Positions 25,425 to 35,801 are shown, counted from the first letter of the stretch. The stretch is DNA of 64,000 nucleotides from Porticoccus sp950063125 (GCF_963973895.1 NZ_CAXBBF010000001.1); one strand, 5' to 3'. Numbers and translations: made by a program. The notes: generated by a model from the sequence alone, not told the origin.

Positions 25425-26012
25425 ATGGCCAATCTTCTGCTCTTCAATAAACCCTACGGCGTCTTAAGCCAGTTCTCTGATTGTGATGGACACCCGGGGT
25501 TGGGGCATTACCTGAAACAGCCAAATATTTATGCTGCGGGGCGGCTGGACCATGACTCGGAAGGCCTGCTCCTGTTAACAGATGACGGCAAATTACAATC
25601 AATCATCAGCAATCCGCGACACAAACTGAAGAAAACATACTGGGCCCAGCTCGAGGGCAAAATAACGCAACCAGCATTAGCTCAACTGGTGCGTGGCGTG
25701 AAGCTGAGGGACGGTATCACTCAACCCGCTTCTATCAAACTGATCGAGCCACCCCAGCTCTGGATACGAAATCCGCCCATAAGGCAACGACGGAACCAGC
25801 CTACCAGCTGGATAGAGCTGCAAATTTCAGAAGGTAAAAACAGGCAGGTGCGCAGGATGACCGCCGCAACCGGCTTTCCCACCCTGAGACTGATCAGGGT
25901 TGCCATTGGTAACTGGACACTTGAGAACCTGCTGCCGGGGGAATACCGCTGGGAAACCATTCACCTACCTGCCACAAAGTCTCACAGGCAGGGCCCAAGG
26001 AGGCCAAAATGA
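25425..26012 (+). CDS. rluE: rRNA large-subunit pseudouridine synthase, RluE type
   Basis: A 195-aa RsuA/RluB-family enzyme without an S4 domain, as for RluE, which modifies U2457 of 23S rRNA in E. coli. Catalytic motif GRLDHDSEGLLLLTDDG (Asp in RLD), then KTYWAQLEG and GKNRQVRRMTAATGFPTLRLIR. It overlaps the Nudix gene by 4 nt. Confidence 0.9.
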   Translation: MANLLLFNKPYGVLSQFSDCDGHPGLGHYLKQPNIYAAGRLDHDSEGLLLLTDDGKLQSIISNPRHKLKKTYWAQLEGKITQPALAQLVRGVKLRDGITQPASIKLIEPPQLWIRNPPIRQRRNQPTSWIELQISEGKNRQVRRMTAATGFPTLRLIRVAIGNWTLENLLPGEYRWETIHLPATKSHRQGPRRPK

Positions 26013-26455
26013 TGGATCAAATTCACCTGACGGTAGCCGTGGTTGTAGAGCGTGAACACCGCTTCCTCATGGTCAGGGAAATTCGCAACGGGCTCGAGCT
26101 ATACAATCAGCCCGCAGGACACGTTGAACCTGGAGAGACGCCCATTGAAGCCGCCACGAGGGAAACGCTGGAAGAAACCACCTGGCATGTTGTACCCGCT
26201 GCAATCATCAGCTTTACGACCTTTCGGGCGCCCGCAAACGGCGTAACCTACTACCGTCTGGCTTTTGCCGCAGATGCCGATCGGCCTGACCCGCTTAGGG
26301 TTATCGATCAGGATATTGAGGAGGCGGTTTGGCTGACTTATGAAGAAATACTACAAAAACGACAACAACTGCGGAGCCCCATGGTTCTCGAAGCAATCGA
26401 AGATTACCGTAGAGGCATCTTCTATTCATTGGATTTACTGAAAACTCACCGGTAA
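26009..26455 (+). CDS. nudJ: Nudix hydrolase, NudJ-type
   Basis: A 148-aa protein with Nudix box GHVEPGETPIEAATRETLEE (residues about 37-56); the usual Gly after the EE pair is Thr. The order rluE-nudJ-mnmA-hflD-purB points to NudJ (thiamine pyrophosphate and nucleotide phosphatase in E. coli). Start and rluE stop overlap (ATGATGG). Confidence 0.87.
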   Translation: MMDQIHLTVAVVVEREHRFLMVREIRNGLELYNQPAGHVEPGETPIEAATRETLEETTWHVVPAAIISFTTFRAPANGVTYYRLAFAADADRPDPLRVIDQDIEEAVWLTYEEILQKRQQLRSPMVLEAIEDYRRGIFYSLDLLKTHR

Positions 26456-26468
26456 AATCCGCTCCCTT

Positions 26469-27578
26469 ATGAACTCACCCAAAAAAGTCATTGTCGGCAT
26501 GTCCGGTGGCGTAGACTCCTCTGTCACTGCTTTGCTGTTGCAACAGCAGGGTTTTGATGTGGAAGGTCTATTCATGAAGAACTGGGATGAGGATGATGGC
26601 ACCGATTACTGCACTGCCCGCCAGGATCTCACAGATGCCCAGGCCGTTGCAGATTCGCTGGGCATTCATCTGCACACCGCCAATTTCGCTGCCGAATACT
26701 GGGACAACGTTTTTGAGTACTTTTTAGCCGAGTACAGAGCCGGTCGCACACCGAATCCCGATGTTCTATGTAACCGGGAAATCAAGTTCAAGACATTTCT
26801 CGACTACGCCCGGATTCTTGGCGCCGAGTCTATCGCCACTGGCCACTACGCAAGACGCCTTGACAGCAATGGGCAAACCTTTCTGCTGAAAGGCCTGGAC
26901 AACAACAAAGATCAGAGCTACTTCCTGCACGCTGTTGATGAGGCCGCTTTTTGCCAATCGCTGTTTCCCCTCGGTGAACTAGAAAAGCCGGCCGTGCGGG
27001 CTCTCGCGGAACAATATGGCCTGGCTACAGCAAAGAAACGGGACTCCACCGGCATCTGTTTTATCGGCGAACGTCGTTTCAAGGATTTTCTCGAGCAATA
27101 CATACCGGCACAACCCGGCGATATCGAAAACCCGGAGGGCATTGTTGTCGGTATCCATCAGGGCTTGATGTACCATACACTGGGACAGCGTCAGGGGCTG
27201 GGTATTGGCGGCCTTCGAGGCGCCACAGATGACCCTTGGTACGTGGTGGGCAAAGACCTCCCCAGGAACGTACTGATTGTCGCTCAGGGTGCGGAGCACC
27301 CACTCTTGTACAGTGACAGCTTGAGTACTGCTGAAGTCCACTGGATCAACGGATTACCCGCCCACAATGAATTCCGATGCAAAGCCAAGGTTCGCTACCG
27401 ACAAGCTGATCAGGAGTGTACCGTCACGAAGAATGACGATGGTTATCAGGTCCTGTTTGATGAGCGACAGCGAGCCGTGACGCCCGGACAATCCGTGGTG
27501 TTTTACGATGGAGAGATTTGTATGGGTGGTGGGGTCATCAATCACACATGGAATTCAGTCGAGTCGTTATGCTGCTAA
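26469..27578 (+). CDS. mnmA: tRNA 2-thiouridylase MnmA
   Basis: Thiolates U34 of tRNA Lys, Glu and Gln using TusE-delivered sulfur. The 369-aa protein has the PP-loop GMSGGVDSS (residues 10-18), catalytic Cys101 in NPDVLCNREIKF and Cys197 in STGICFIGER, and the C-terminal beta barrel ending in GGGVI. hflD begins inside its last codons. Confidence 0.95.
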   Translation: MNSPKKVIVGMSGGVDSSVTALLLQQQGFDVEGLFMKNWDEDDGTDYCTARQDLTDAQAVADSLGIHLHTANFAAEYWDNVFEYFLAEYRAGRTPNPDVLCNREIKFKTFLDYARILGAESIATGHYARRLDSNGQTFLLKGLDNNKDQSYFLHAVDEAAFCQSLFPLGELEKPAVRALAEQYGLATAKKRDSTGICFIGERRFKDFLEQYIPAQPGDIENPEGIVVGIHQGLMYHTLGQRQGLGIGGLRGATDDPWYVVGKDLPRNVLIVAQGAEHPLLYSDSLSTAEVHWINGLPAHNEFRCKAKVRYRQADQECTVTKNDDGYQVLFDERQRAVTPGQSVVFYDGEICMGGGVINHTWNSVESLCC

Positions 27579-28195
27579 AGAAACCCACAAAAGATCAGAT
27601 TATTGCACTCAGTGGCGTGTTCCAAGCTTGCCAGCTCGTCGAGACGCTGGCAAAAACCGGATCAATCCCCACAGATCGTTTTCAAGTCTGTATCGAGAGC
27701 CTGTTTCAGCAAAACCCGGACAGCACCGAACAGGTATTCGGTTCAGTTGAAAACCTCCAATTGGGTATGGAAACCCTGCAGGAGCTACTGACCTTGCAGA
27801 CGACCGCCAAGCAGTCCGACACGCTACGTTACGCAGTGGGTGTCATCCACCTATCCAGAAAACTGCTGAACAATAAAACCATGATCAGTATGATTGGAGA
27901 GCGGCTGGAACAGGCTGATCGCCAGGCAACCCACTTCTCTTCAGTTAGCCATACCAACGTCATTGCGAATCTTGCGCAGATCTATCAGGACAGCATCAGT
28001 ACATTCCGTTACCGCATTCAGGTAAATGGCTATGCGGGATACCTGCAGCAGGACTCCATTGCTCAACGAATACGCTGCCTGCTTTTTGCCGGCATCAGAG
28101 CAGCCATCCTGTGGCATCAACTGGGCGGCAAACGCTATCACTTGATTTTCAGCCGCAAACAGCTCCTCGCTCAACTTCACACGTTGCGCACCTAA
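27569..28195 (+). CDS. hflD: High-frequency lysogenisation protein HflD homologue
   Basis: A 208-aa helical, membrane-associated protein; in E. coli it binds lambda CII. Seen: ALSGVFQACQLVETLA, NPDSTEQVFGSVENLQLGMETL and the C-terminal RIRCLLFAGIRAAILWHQLGG. ATG 27569 overlaps the mnmA end by 10 nt; the open stretch upstream is within mnmA. The general role in hosts without lambda is unclear. Confidence 0.9.
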   Translation: MLLKKPTKDQIIALSGVFQACQLVETLAKTGSIPTDRFQVCIESLFQQNPDSTEQVFGSVENLQLGMETLQELLTLQTTAKQSDTLRYAVGVIHLSRKLLNNKTMISMIGERLEQADRQATHFSSVSHTNVIANLAQIYQDSISTFRYRIQVNGYAGYLQQDSIAQRIRCLLFAGIRAAILWHQLGGKRYHLIFSRKQLLAQLHTLRT

Positions 28196-28283
28196 CTTGA
28201 AGACGCTCAGTAACTTTCCCTGAAAACCCCAACCACATCGGGTAAAATCTGCGGATTTCCTGATCCGGACACAAGATAATCTC

Positions 28284-29651
28284 ATGAACCTTTCTGAACT
28301 TACTGCCATCTCCCCGATTGATGGTCGCTACAGCAGCAAAACTGAACAACTACGGGTGGCATTCAGTGAATTTGGTTTAATCAAACACCGTGTGACCGTG
28401 GAAGTTCGCTGGTTACAACAGCTGGCATCCCATCCGGACCTGAAGGAAATCCCGCCATTTTCAGATAGCGCCAACGAAGTACTGAATCAGTTGGTAGACA
28501 ATTTTGCTGAGCAGGATGCTGCACGAATCAAAGACATCGAGCGCACCACCAACCATGATGTAAAAGCGGTTGAATACTTTCTCAAGGAATCCATCGCTGC
28601 AAACCCGGAATTACTGGCGGTATCAGAATTTGTCCACTTTGCCTGTACGTCCGAGGATATCAACAACATCGCCCATGCTCTGATGTTGAAGGAGGGGCGC
28701 GATCAAATCCTGTTACCACAGGTTGGCCAGATAGTGCATCAACTGAGCGAGCTGGCCCACCGTTATGCCGATGTTCCCATGCTGGCTCGTACTCATGGAC
28801 AGACTGCCTCCCCGACTACGGTTGGCAAGGAGATCGCCAATGTTGTCTACCGGATAACCCGTCAACTCACGCAGATTCGGCAGGTATCGTTGATGGCAAA
28901 AATTAACGGTGCCGTTGGCAATTACAACGCGCATCTGTCTGCTTACCCAACCGTAGACTGGGCAAGTAATGCAGAAACGTTCATCACGAGCCTGGGGCTG
29001 GAGTGGAATCCCTATACCACTCAAATTGAACCCCACGACTACATTGCAGAACTGTTTGATGCCATTGCCCGGCTCAATACTATCCTGATCGACTTCAACC
29101 GCGATATCTGGGGCTATATTTCTCTCGGCTACTTCAAGCAGAAAACCATTGCCGGAGAAGTGGGTTCTTCCACCATGCCGCATAAGGTAAACCCGATAGA
29201 TTTCGAAAATGCCGAGGGCAACCTGGGCATTGCCAACGCCATCTTTACCCATTTGGCACAAAAGCTGCCGATTTCCCGCTGGCAAAGGGATCTCACCGAT
29301 TCCACTGTACTGCGCAATATGGGTGTGGGTTTCGGGTACAGCCTGATCGCCTATCAATCGACATTAAAGGGTATAGGCAAACTGGAACTGAACCAGTTAC
29401 GACTAGATGCTGATCTCGATGGTGCATGGGAAGTTCTTGCCGAACCGGTACAAACCGTGATGCGCCGTTACAATATTCCGGAGCCCTACGAAAAACTGAA
29501 AGCCCTGACACGTGGGCAGGCAATCACGCGGGAAGCCATTCAGGCGTTTGTCGACACACTGGATATCCCTGAAACAGCCAAAACCGAACTGCTCGCTTTG
29601 ACACCGTCCAATTACATTGGCAACGCCCCCTCTCAGGCGAAAGCGATCTAA
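28284..29651 (+). CDS. purB: Adenylosuccinate lyase
   Basis: Cleaves SAICAR and adenylosuccinate in purine synthesis. The 455-aa protein has the signature loop GSSTMPHKVNPIDFENAEGN (about 294-313), TSEDINNIAHALM and ARTHGQTASPTTVGKE. Length and neighbourhood (hflD-purB-roxA) match gammaproteobacteria. Confidence 0.95.
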   Translation: MNLSELTAISPIDGRYSSKTEQLRVAFSEFGLIKHRVTVEVRWLQQLASHPDLKEIPPFSDSANEVLNQLVDNFAEQDAARIKDIERTTNHDVKAVEYFLKESIAANPELLAVSEFVHFACTSEDINNIAHALMLKEGRDQILLPQVGQIVHQLSELAHRYADVPMLARTHGQTASPTTVGKEIANVVYRITRQLTQIRQVSLMAKINGAVGNYNAHLSAYPTVDWASNAETFITSLGLEWNPYTTQIEPHDYIAELFDAIARLNTILIDFNRDIWGYISLGYFKQKTIAGEVGSSTMPHKVNPIDFENAEGNLGIANAIFTHLAQKLPISRWQRDLTDSTVLRNMGVGFGYSLIAYQSTLKGIGKLELNQLRLDADLDGAWEVLAEPVQTVMRRYNIPEPYEKLKALTRGQAITREAIQAFVDTLDIPETAKTELLALTPSNYIGNAPSQAKAI

Positions 29652-29715
29652 TTTTTATCCAGTTTCTCCAGGCAGACCAAATTTTGAATGCCGCCAGGTT
29701 TTAGCGAGGACAGCC

Positions 29716-30654
29716 ATGACCATTCCATCCATTCTTGGAACCTTGTCGACTGAGGAGTTTCTCACTGAATACTGGCAGAAAAAACCGCTGCTGATCCGGA
29801 ATGCCTTCCCCAATTTTGAGTCGCCACTAACGCCCGACGAACTGGCAGGTCTGTCTCTGGAAGAAGAGGTGGAATCGCGAATTGTCTTCGAACAAGGTGA
29901 GTCCGGCCCCTGGGAGCTTCAGCATGGACCTTTTGATGAGAGCATCTTCGCTCAACTCCCTGAAAGCTGTTGGAGTCTTTTGGTCCAGGGCGCCGATCTG
30001 TGGGTACCGGAAGTCAAGGCTTTACTGCCCCACTTCAATTTTCTGCCGCCCTGGCGAGTCGATGACGTCATGGTCAGTTATGCCCCGGTCGGCGGTAGCG
30101 TCGGACCCCACTTCGATTACTACGATGTGTTTCTTCTGCAGGGTCAGGGACAGCGTCGTTGGCAGGTTGGCCATTTCTGCGATCAGCAATCACCGCTTGT
30201 AGCCGGCACACCACTCCGTATCCTGCAGGCCTTTGAGGTAGTGGATGAATGGGTCCTCCACCCAGGCGACATGCTTTATCTGCCGCCGGGGATTTCCCAT
30301 TGGGGGGTCGCAGAAAATGATTGTCTCACCTACTCGATCGGTTTCAGGTCACCATCGCTCACCGACATGCTCGACGACCTCACCACAGAACTGATGACCC
30401 AGGGAAATAGCTGCTATTACCGGGACCCATCCCTTACGCCTCACATGGCAACCGAAGCGATTGATCCTGCCTTTATCGAGCAGGTACAAGCCATGCTCAG
30501 GGAACTGGCAGAAGATAAAACGTTGTTGGGCGACTGGTTTGCCCGCTACATGACCGCACCGAAGTACCCGGAATTGATCGATGAAGCGGACGTTGATCGA
30601 CGCGCCACGATTGATGGCAAGCGTTATTTAAACGGCGAACAGGTCGATAAGTAG
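29716..30654 (+). CDS. roxA: Ribosomal protein uL16 arginine hydroxylase RoxA (YcfD type)
   Basis: JmjC-fold 2-oxoglutarate/Fe(II) oxygenase that hydroxylates an arginine of ribosomal protein L16. The 312-aa protein shows the iron ligands His132-x-Asp134 in GPHFDYYDVF and His195 in PPGISHWGV, then a C-terminal winged-helix part. GAGG lies 6 nt before ATG 29716. The frame is open upstream into the purB end. Confidence 0.9.
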   Translation: MTIPSILGTLSTEEFLTEYWQKKPLLIRNAFPNFESPLTPDELAGLSLEEEVESRIVFEQGESGPWELQHGPFDESIFAQLPESCWSLLVQGADLWVPEVKALLPHFNFLPPWRVDDVMVSYAPVGGSVGPHFDYYDVFLLQGQGQRRWQVGHFCDQQSPLVAGTPLRILQAFEVVDEWVLHPGDMLYLPPGISHWGVAENDCLTYSIGFRSPSLTDMLDDLTTELMTQGNSCYYRDPSLTPHMATEAIDPAFIEQVQAMLRELAEDKTLLGDWFARYMTAPKYPELIDEADVDRRATIDGKRYLNGEQVDK

Positions 30655-30690
30655 CTCACCACCTTCGGCTTGCTGACGATCACCTGTCAA

Positions 30691-32418
30691 TTACTTGTCG
30701 ATAGCAACGCCACCGCCGGGCCAACGGGTATCGGTCACGCCCGAACGACGACCACCCTGTTCGGCAATAGCCTGAACTTTGCCCAGCACTCGGGTGTGAG
30801 GAGATGTTTCATGCCCCATTTCCTCGAGTATTCGGATAGTATCGGGGCTAATACCTCGCTCAAACACAACCTGGTCAGGCAACCATTGGTGATGAATGCG
30901 GGGCACCGCAGCAGCTTCGGCAACATTCATATCGAAATCGAGGTGATTGAGAATATGCTGCAGTACCACCGTAATAATGGTGCTGCCCCCCGGGCTGCCC
31001 GTTGCCATAACCGGTTTTCCGTCCTGGAATACTATCGTCGGTGTCATGGAAGACAGGGGCCGTTTTCCCGGACCGATAGCATTGGCGTCTTCACCGGTTA
31101 GCCCGTAGGCATTGGGAACCCCGGCCTTTGCCGAGAAATCATCCATTTCATTGTTGAGCAGGAACCCGCCGCCCGTCACAGCAATACCACTGCCGTATGA
31201 AAAATTCAGTGTATAGGTATTGCTCACCACATTACCCTGCTCGTCCCATACGGCAAAATGGGTCGTTTGGGGACTCTCTTCAGGCACAACCAGATGTGGC
31301 TGGACATCCTCCGACCGACTGGCCCTGTTCAGGTCAATGCCCTTGCGCAATTGCGCTGCGTATTGCTTGTCAATAAGCCGGTCTACTGGAACCGGATAGT
31401 GGTCCGGATCACCAAGGTGCCTGCTGCGGTCAGCATAGGCGCGCCGCATGGACTCTATCAGGCGGTGCAGGTAAGTGGCGCTATTGTGGCCATGGGAAAC
31501 CAGATCCCATGCCTCCAGTATATTGAGCATCTGTATAAGATGAATGCCACCGGAGGATGGGGGCGGCATGGAATCAATTCGATAACCACGATAGGTTCCA
31601 GATACAGGCCTGCGCTCAACAACCCGATATTTAATCAAATCACGGACTGTAATCAGACCATTCCCCCTCGCCATCTCATCCGTAATCAGTTTGGCAACCG
31701 GGCCGCGATAAAACCCATCGGCACCTCTGGTGGCGATAAGCTCCAGCGTGGTAGCGAGATCAGCCTGGCGCCATAGGCTGCCGACCTTTAACGGCTTACC
31801 ATCTGCGCGAAAAAAATAGCGGGAAGATGCCGGATTAGACTGCAATCGAGGTGCAGCCTTCTTAAGTGAGGCGGCCAGCTCATGGTTAACAACAAAACCC
31901 TTTCTGGCCAGTGCGATGGCCGGCGCCATCACTTTCGACAAACTCATCGTGCCGTAGCGCTCAAGGGCATGAACCAGGCCGGCCACTGTTCCGGGGACAC
32001 CGGCAGCCTGATGGCTGAATCGGGAGAGGGATTTATCAACTTCCCCGTTGCGGTCGAGAAACTGATCCTGTTGGGCCGCAGCCGGAGCCATTTCGCGATA
32101 ATCGATAGCCAGTGTTTTATCTTTCTCGGCCAGATAGACCATCATAAACCCACCGCCACCGAGATTGCCGGCCTGGGGCAGCGTAACGGCCAGCGCAAAG
32201 CCGGTGGCGACGGCTGCATCCACTGCATTACCTCCCCGCTTCAAAATGTCAGCGCCCACCTGACTGGCCAGATACTCCTGGGATACGACCATGCCGCTAT
32301 CAGAATAAACCGGATGAAAACGGTCGTCGTATTCAAAAATTACCGGTGCATCGTCGGCATAAAGCATCGCCGGCAATAACATCGCCACTAGTATCAACCT
32401 TAAGCTTAAAGCACCCAC
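30691..32418 (-). CDS. ggt: Gamma-glutamyltranspeptidase
   Basis: Periplasmic enzyme that cleaves glutathione and other gamma-glutamyl compounds; the precursor cuts itself before the catalytic Thr. The 575-aa protein has a signal peptide (residues 1-21), the processing site in SPQTTHFAVWDEQGN, and GGGFLLNNEMDDFSAK and TGSPGGSTIITVVLQ downstream. GTG start at 32418 with AAGGA 7 nt upstream. Confidence 0.94.
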   Translation of the reverse strand: MGALSLRLILVAMLLPAMLYADDAPVIFEYDDRFHPVYSDSGMVVSQEYLASQVGADILKRGGNAVDAAVATGFALAVTLPQAGNLGGGGFMMVYLAEKDKTLAIDYREMAPAAAQQDQFLDRNGEVDKSLSRFSHQAAGVPGTVAGLVHALERYGTMSLSKVMAPAIALARKGFVVNHELAASLKKAAPRLQSNPASSRYFFRADGKPLKVGSLWRQADLATTLELIATRGADGFYRGPVAKLITDEMARGNGLITVRDLIKYRVVERRPVSGTYRGYRIDSMPPPSSGGIHLIQMLNILEAWDLVSHGHNSATYLHRLIESMRRAYADRSRHLGDPDHYPVPVDRLIDKQYAAQLRKGIDLNRASRSEDVQPHLVVPEESPQTTHFAVWDEQGNVVSNTYTLNFSYGSGIAVTGGGFLLNNEMDDFSAKAGVPNAYGLTGEDANAIGPGKRPLSSMTPTIVFQDGKPVMATGSPGGSTIITVVLQHILNHLDFDMNVAEAAAVPRIHHQWLPDQVVFERGISPDTIRILEEMGHETSPHTRVLGKVQAIAEQGGRRSGVTDTRWPGGGVAIDK

Positions 32419-32520
32419 ATTTATTCCTTGTTGTCTTCCAGTACTGATCTTAGCGTAACATCCACCACTGTTTATATGGCCATCCCACAGCTAAGATAAG
32501 CAAAAAGAGGGGGGTGCTCT

Positions 32521-33492
32521 GTGGAAACCGTTGATTTTTTTCCTATTGACGTTGAACAAACCAGTTGGCAAAACTCAAATGTGCAGCTCGAGGCGATACG
32601 CTATCAAGTGTTCGTCGAAGAGCAGCATGTACCCATTGAAGAAGAGATTGATGAGCACGATCCAGTGGCCATACACTGGCTCGCGTTTGGGCCTGGCGAT
32701 ATTCCTATGGCGACAGCCAGGATGCTGCCAGATGGCCAGATTGGCAGAATGGCTGTATTAAAGGACTATCGGCAGCTGGGTGTCGGGTCTGCACTGATGC
32801 GAAAAATAATCAAATATGCCGTCCGGGAGGGGCAACAGGAACTGATGCTGAATGCACAGATCAAGGCATTACCTTTTTACGAGGGCTTCGGTTTTACTTC
32901 ACAGGGCGAAACTTTTCTTGATGCAGGTATCCCACACAGAAAAATGGTACTGGACCTGCACCAATACACAGATCACACACCAAAACCGGTTCTGAAAGAA
33001 ATTGCCGAAGAAGATCGCCAGAGAATTTCCGTTGAGGGTCTGGATCAATTCCGTGAGCAGGCGGTAGTACTGGTGCAACGGGCCCATCGGGAGATTCGTA
33101 TTTTCTCAGAGCGACTGGAAGCGGCCATCTACAGCAATACCGGGTTTTGCGATGCCATTTACACATTTGCCACCAGCCACCCGCAGGCCAGGGTGAACAT
33201 ACTGGTCAGGGATTTTTATCAAATCAGACACCAAACCAACCAGCTCAAGGAACTCTGTCACCGCCTGCCCAGCCGCATCCAGATGCGAAAATTCAATTCA
33301 CTGGAACCCTGCCTGCACCGTGAATTTTTATTGATCGACAAGAGCGGCATACTCTACAAACAAGAGCCTGAACGGTTTATCGGTTATGCCGTGTCATATG
33401 CCCCACTGGAAGCGATTGAACTTGTTGAAGAGTTTGACAACCATTGGGAGCAGGGAGAAGTGGACCCCGAGTTGCGGCGCCTGCACATTTAG
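32521..33492 (+). CDS. GNAT acetyltransferase with C-terminal extra domain
   Basis: A 323-aa protein. Residues 20-145 are a GNAT domain: IRYQVFVEEQHVPIEEEIDEHD, IGRMAVLKDYRQLGVGSALM (acetyl-CoA loop) and PFYEGFGF. Residues 165-320 form a second domain (VVLVQRAHREIRIFSERLEAAIY ... RVNILVRDFYQI) that resembles a phospholipase-D-like fold and is found with this GNAT in pseudomonads. Substrate unknown. GTG start after a GAGGGGGG. Confidence 0.82.
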   Translation: METVDFFPIDVEQTSWQNSNVQLEAIRYQVFVEEQHVPIEEEIDEHDPVAIHWLAFGPGDIPMATARMLPDGQIGRMAVLKDYRQLGVGSALMRKIIKYAVREGQQELMLNAQIKALPFYEGFGFTSQGETFLDAGIPHRKMVLDLHQYTDHTPKPVLKEIAEEDRQRISVEGLDQFREQAVVLVQRAHREIRIFSERLEAAIYSNTGFCDAIYTFATSHPQARVNILVRDFYQIRHQTNQLKELCHRLPSRIQMRKFNSLEPCLHREFLLIDKSGILYKQEPERFIGYAVSYAPLEAIELVEEFDNHWEQGEVDPELRRLHI

Positions 33493-33521
33493 GGCGAGAC
33501 TGCCATTTTTAAACCGACCAC

Positions 33522-33557
33522 AAAAAAACGCCGCTTCTGGGAGCGGCGTTCGTTTTT
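33522..33557. terminator. Terminator of glcB (and possibly the GNAT gene)
   Basis: Stem AACGCCGC/GCGGCGTT (33527-33534, 33543-33550) with an 8-nt loop, followed on the minus strand by seven T and on the plus strand by CGTTTTT, between convergent genes. Confidence 0.85.
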
Positions 33558-33575
33558 CTCGAGCAGTGTCGACGA

Positions 33576-35741
33576 TTACTGTAACTTCGCCTTTTGCCGA
33601 TAGGCATGCAACAGGGGTTCAGTATAACCACTGGGCTGGGCACAACCTTTGAACACCAGATCACATGCCGCGGCAAACGCCACACTGGTATCAAAGTTCG
33701 GCGCCATGGGACGATAATCGGGATCGTCAGCATTTTGGGTATCGACAATCTTAGCCATGCGCTTCATGGTTTCCATCACCTGATCTTCACCGCAAATGCC
33801 ATGGTGCAACCAGTTGGCTATGTGCTGACTGGAAATGCGCAAAGTCGCGCGGTCTTCCATAAGACCGACATTGTTGATGTCAGGCACCTTCGAGCAACCA
33901 ATGCCCTGCTCCACCCACCGAACCACGTAACCGAGAATGCCTTGGGCATTGTTGTCCAGTTCTTTCTGAATATCCTCTGCAGTCAGCTCACCATCCAGCA
34001 GTGGAATGGTCAAAATATCATCCACACTGGCGGGGGCCCGGTTCGCCAGTTCATTTTGCAGGGCAAAAACGTCTACCTGGTGATAGTGAATCGCGTGCAA
34101 TGTTGCCGCAGTGGGTGAGGGTACCCAGGCAGTATTGGCACCTGCTTTTGGGTGGCCTATCTTGGCCACCATCATGTCGGCCATATGGTCTGGAATCGGC
34201 CACATGCCCTTGCCAATCTGGGCACGTCCTTTCAGTCCACAAGCCAGTCCCACATCCACGTTCTGGTCTTCGTAGGCGGTGATCCACTTCAGGGTTTTCA
34301 ACTGGCCTTTTGGTGCAAATGGACCCGCCTCCATGCTGGTATGAATCTCGTCACCTGTGCGGTCGAGGAAACCTGTATTAATAAAGACCACTCGCTCACT
34401 GGCGGCGCGAATACACTCTTTCAGGTTTACCGAGGTACGGCGTTCCTCATCCATAATACCCACTTTCAGGGTGTTTCTAGGCAAAGTAAGAGCGTCTTCC
34501 ACCGCATTAAACAGACTATTGGTAAATGCCACCTCTTCGGGACCGTGCATTTTCGGCTTTACGATATAAACACTGCCGGTTTTACTGTTCCGGACTGCGC
34601 TGTTGCCTTTCAGGTCATGGATAGCAATCAGACTGGTGATCATGGCGTCCATAATCCCTTCCGGAATTTCATTACCCTCAGCGTCGAGGATCGCAGGATT
34701 GGTCATCAGATGACCCACATTGCGGACAAACAGCAGGCTGCGACCCGGTAACACCAGCGTATCACCGGCAGGCGTGGTGTATTCCCGATCGGGGTTCATA
34801 CGACGCACAATGGTCTTGCCAGCTTTGTTGAGGGTTTCCTCAAGGTCGCCCTTCATCAGGCCAAGCCAGTTGCGGTAGACCAGTGCCTTGTCTTCGGCAT
34901 CGACAGCGGCCACGGAGTCTTCACAGTCCATGATAGTGGTCAGCGCTGCTTCCATCAGGATGTCCTTGACGCCTGCCGCGTCTGAGGAACCGATCTGACT
35001 GTTTCGATCAATTTGAACTTCCATGTGTATCTTATTGTTTTCAAAAAGAATAGCGCTGGGGTTTTCAGCTTCTCCACGGTATCCGACAAATTTACTCGGA
35101 TCGAAGAGACCAACCTGGCTACCGTCGTCCAGAGCAACCTGCAACTGGCCATCAACAACACTGTATTGAGTGACCTCCTTGTGGGAGTGACCGGCAAGCG
35201 GGGCTGTGTCATCAAGGAGTTTTCGGGCATACGCGATAACCAGGGCACCACGAGCCGGGTTGTACTTCGCCGTCTTATCGGCGCCACCGGTTTCCGGGAG
35301 GACATCCGTACCATACAGCGCATCATAGAGGCTACCCCAGCGGGCATTGGCCGCATTCAGGGCAAAACGGGCATTCATCACGGGCACAACCAACTGCGGG
35401 CCTGCCTGTTGGGCAATTTCAGGATCAACATTCTCCGTAGTAATCGAGAAATCCTCTCCCTCAGAAACCAGATAATCGATTTCTTTCAGAAAAGCCTTAT
35501 AGTCGCGGAGGTTGTGAGCTTTGCCACTATGCTGTTGATGCCAAGCATCAATGTGGGCCTGCAACTGGTCACGTTTTTTGAGCAATTGACGATTTTTTGG
35601 CGTAAATTCATCGATAATTGCACTGAATGACTGCCAGAAAGCCTCCAGATCAATATCGGTGCCTGGGATAATGTCGTGTTTGACGAGGTCGTGAATGGCT
35701 TGGGACACCTGAAGTCCACTCACTTGAATACGTTCAGTCAT
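33576..35741 (-). CDS. glcB: Malate synthase G
   Basis: Condenses glyoxylate and acetyl-CoA to malate. The 721-aa length is that of the monomeric G isoform. Seen: MEAALTTIMDCEDSVAAVDAEDK, RSLLFVRNVGHLM, KMHGPEEVAFTN and the C-terminal SSQHIANWLHHG. It works with isocitrate lyase at 36911, across the LysR gene, and shares an upstream motif with it. Confidence 0.95.
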   Translation of the reverse strand: MTERIQVSGLQVSQAIHDLVKHDIIPGTDIDLEAFWQSFSAIIDEFTPKNRQLLKKRDQLQAHIDAWHQQHSGKAHNLRDYKAFLKEIDYLVSEGEDFSITTENVDPEIAQQAGPQLVVPVMNARFALNAANARWGSLYDALYGTDVLPETGGADKTAKYNPARGALVIAYARKLLDDTAPLAGHSHKEVTQYSVVDGQLQVALDDGSQVGLFDPSKFVGYRGEAENPSAILFENNKIHMEVQIDRNSQIGSSDAAGVKDILMEAALTTIMDCEDSVAAVDAEDKALVYRNWLGLMKGDLEETLNKAGKTIVRRMNPDREYTTPAGDTLVLPGRSLLFVRNVGHLMTNPAILDAEGNEIPEGIMDAMITSLIAIHDLKGNSAVRNSKTGSVYIVKPKMHGPEEVAFTNSLFNAVEDALTLPRNTLKVGIMDEERRTSVNLKECIRAASERVVFINTGFLDRTGDEIHTSMEAGPFAPKGQLKTLKWITAYEDQNVDVGLACGLKGRAQIGKGMWPIPDHMADMMVAKIGHPKAGANTAWVPSPTAATLHAIHYHQVDVFALQNELANRAPASVDDILTIPLLDGELTAEDIQKELDNNAQGILGYVVRWVEQGIGCSKVPDINNVGLMEDRATLRISSQHIANWLHHGICGEDQVMETMKRMAKIVDTQNADDPDYRPMAPNFDTSVAFAAACDLVFKGCAQPSGYTEPLLHAYRQKAKLQ

Positions 35742-35801
35742 GATTGAGCCCTGTGGTTACGATAGGGAAGACGAACGAGAATTGTAGGGAAACCAATGGG
35801 G

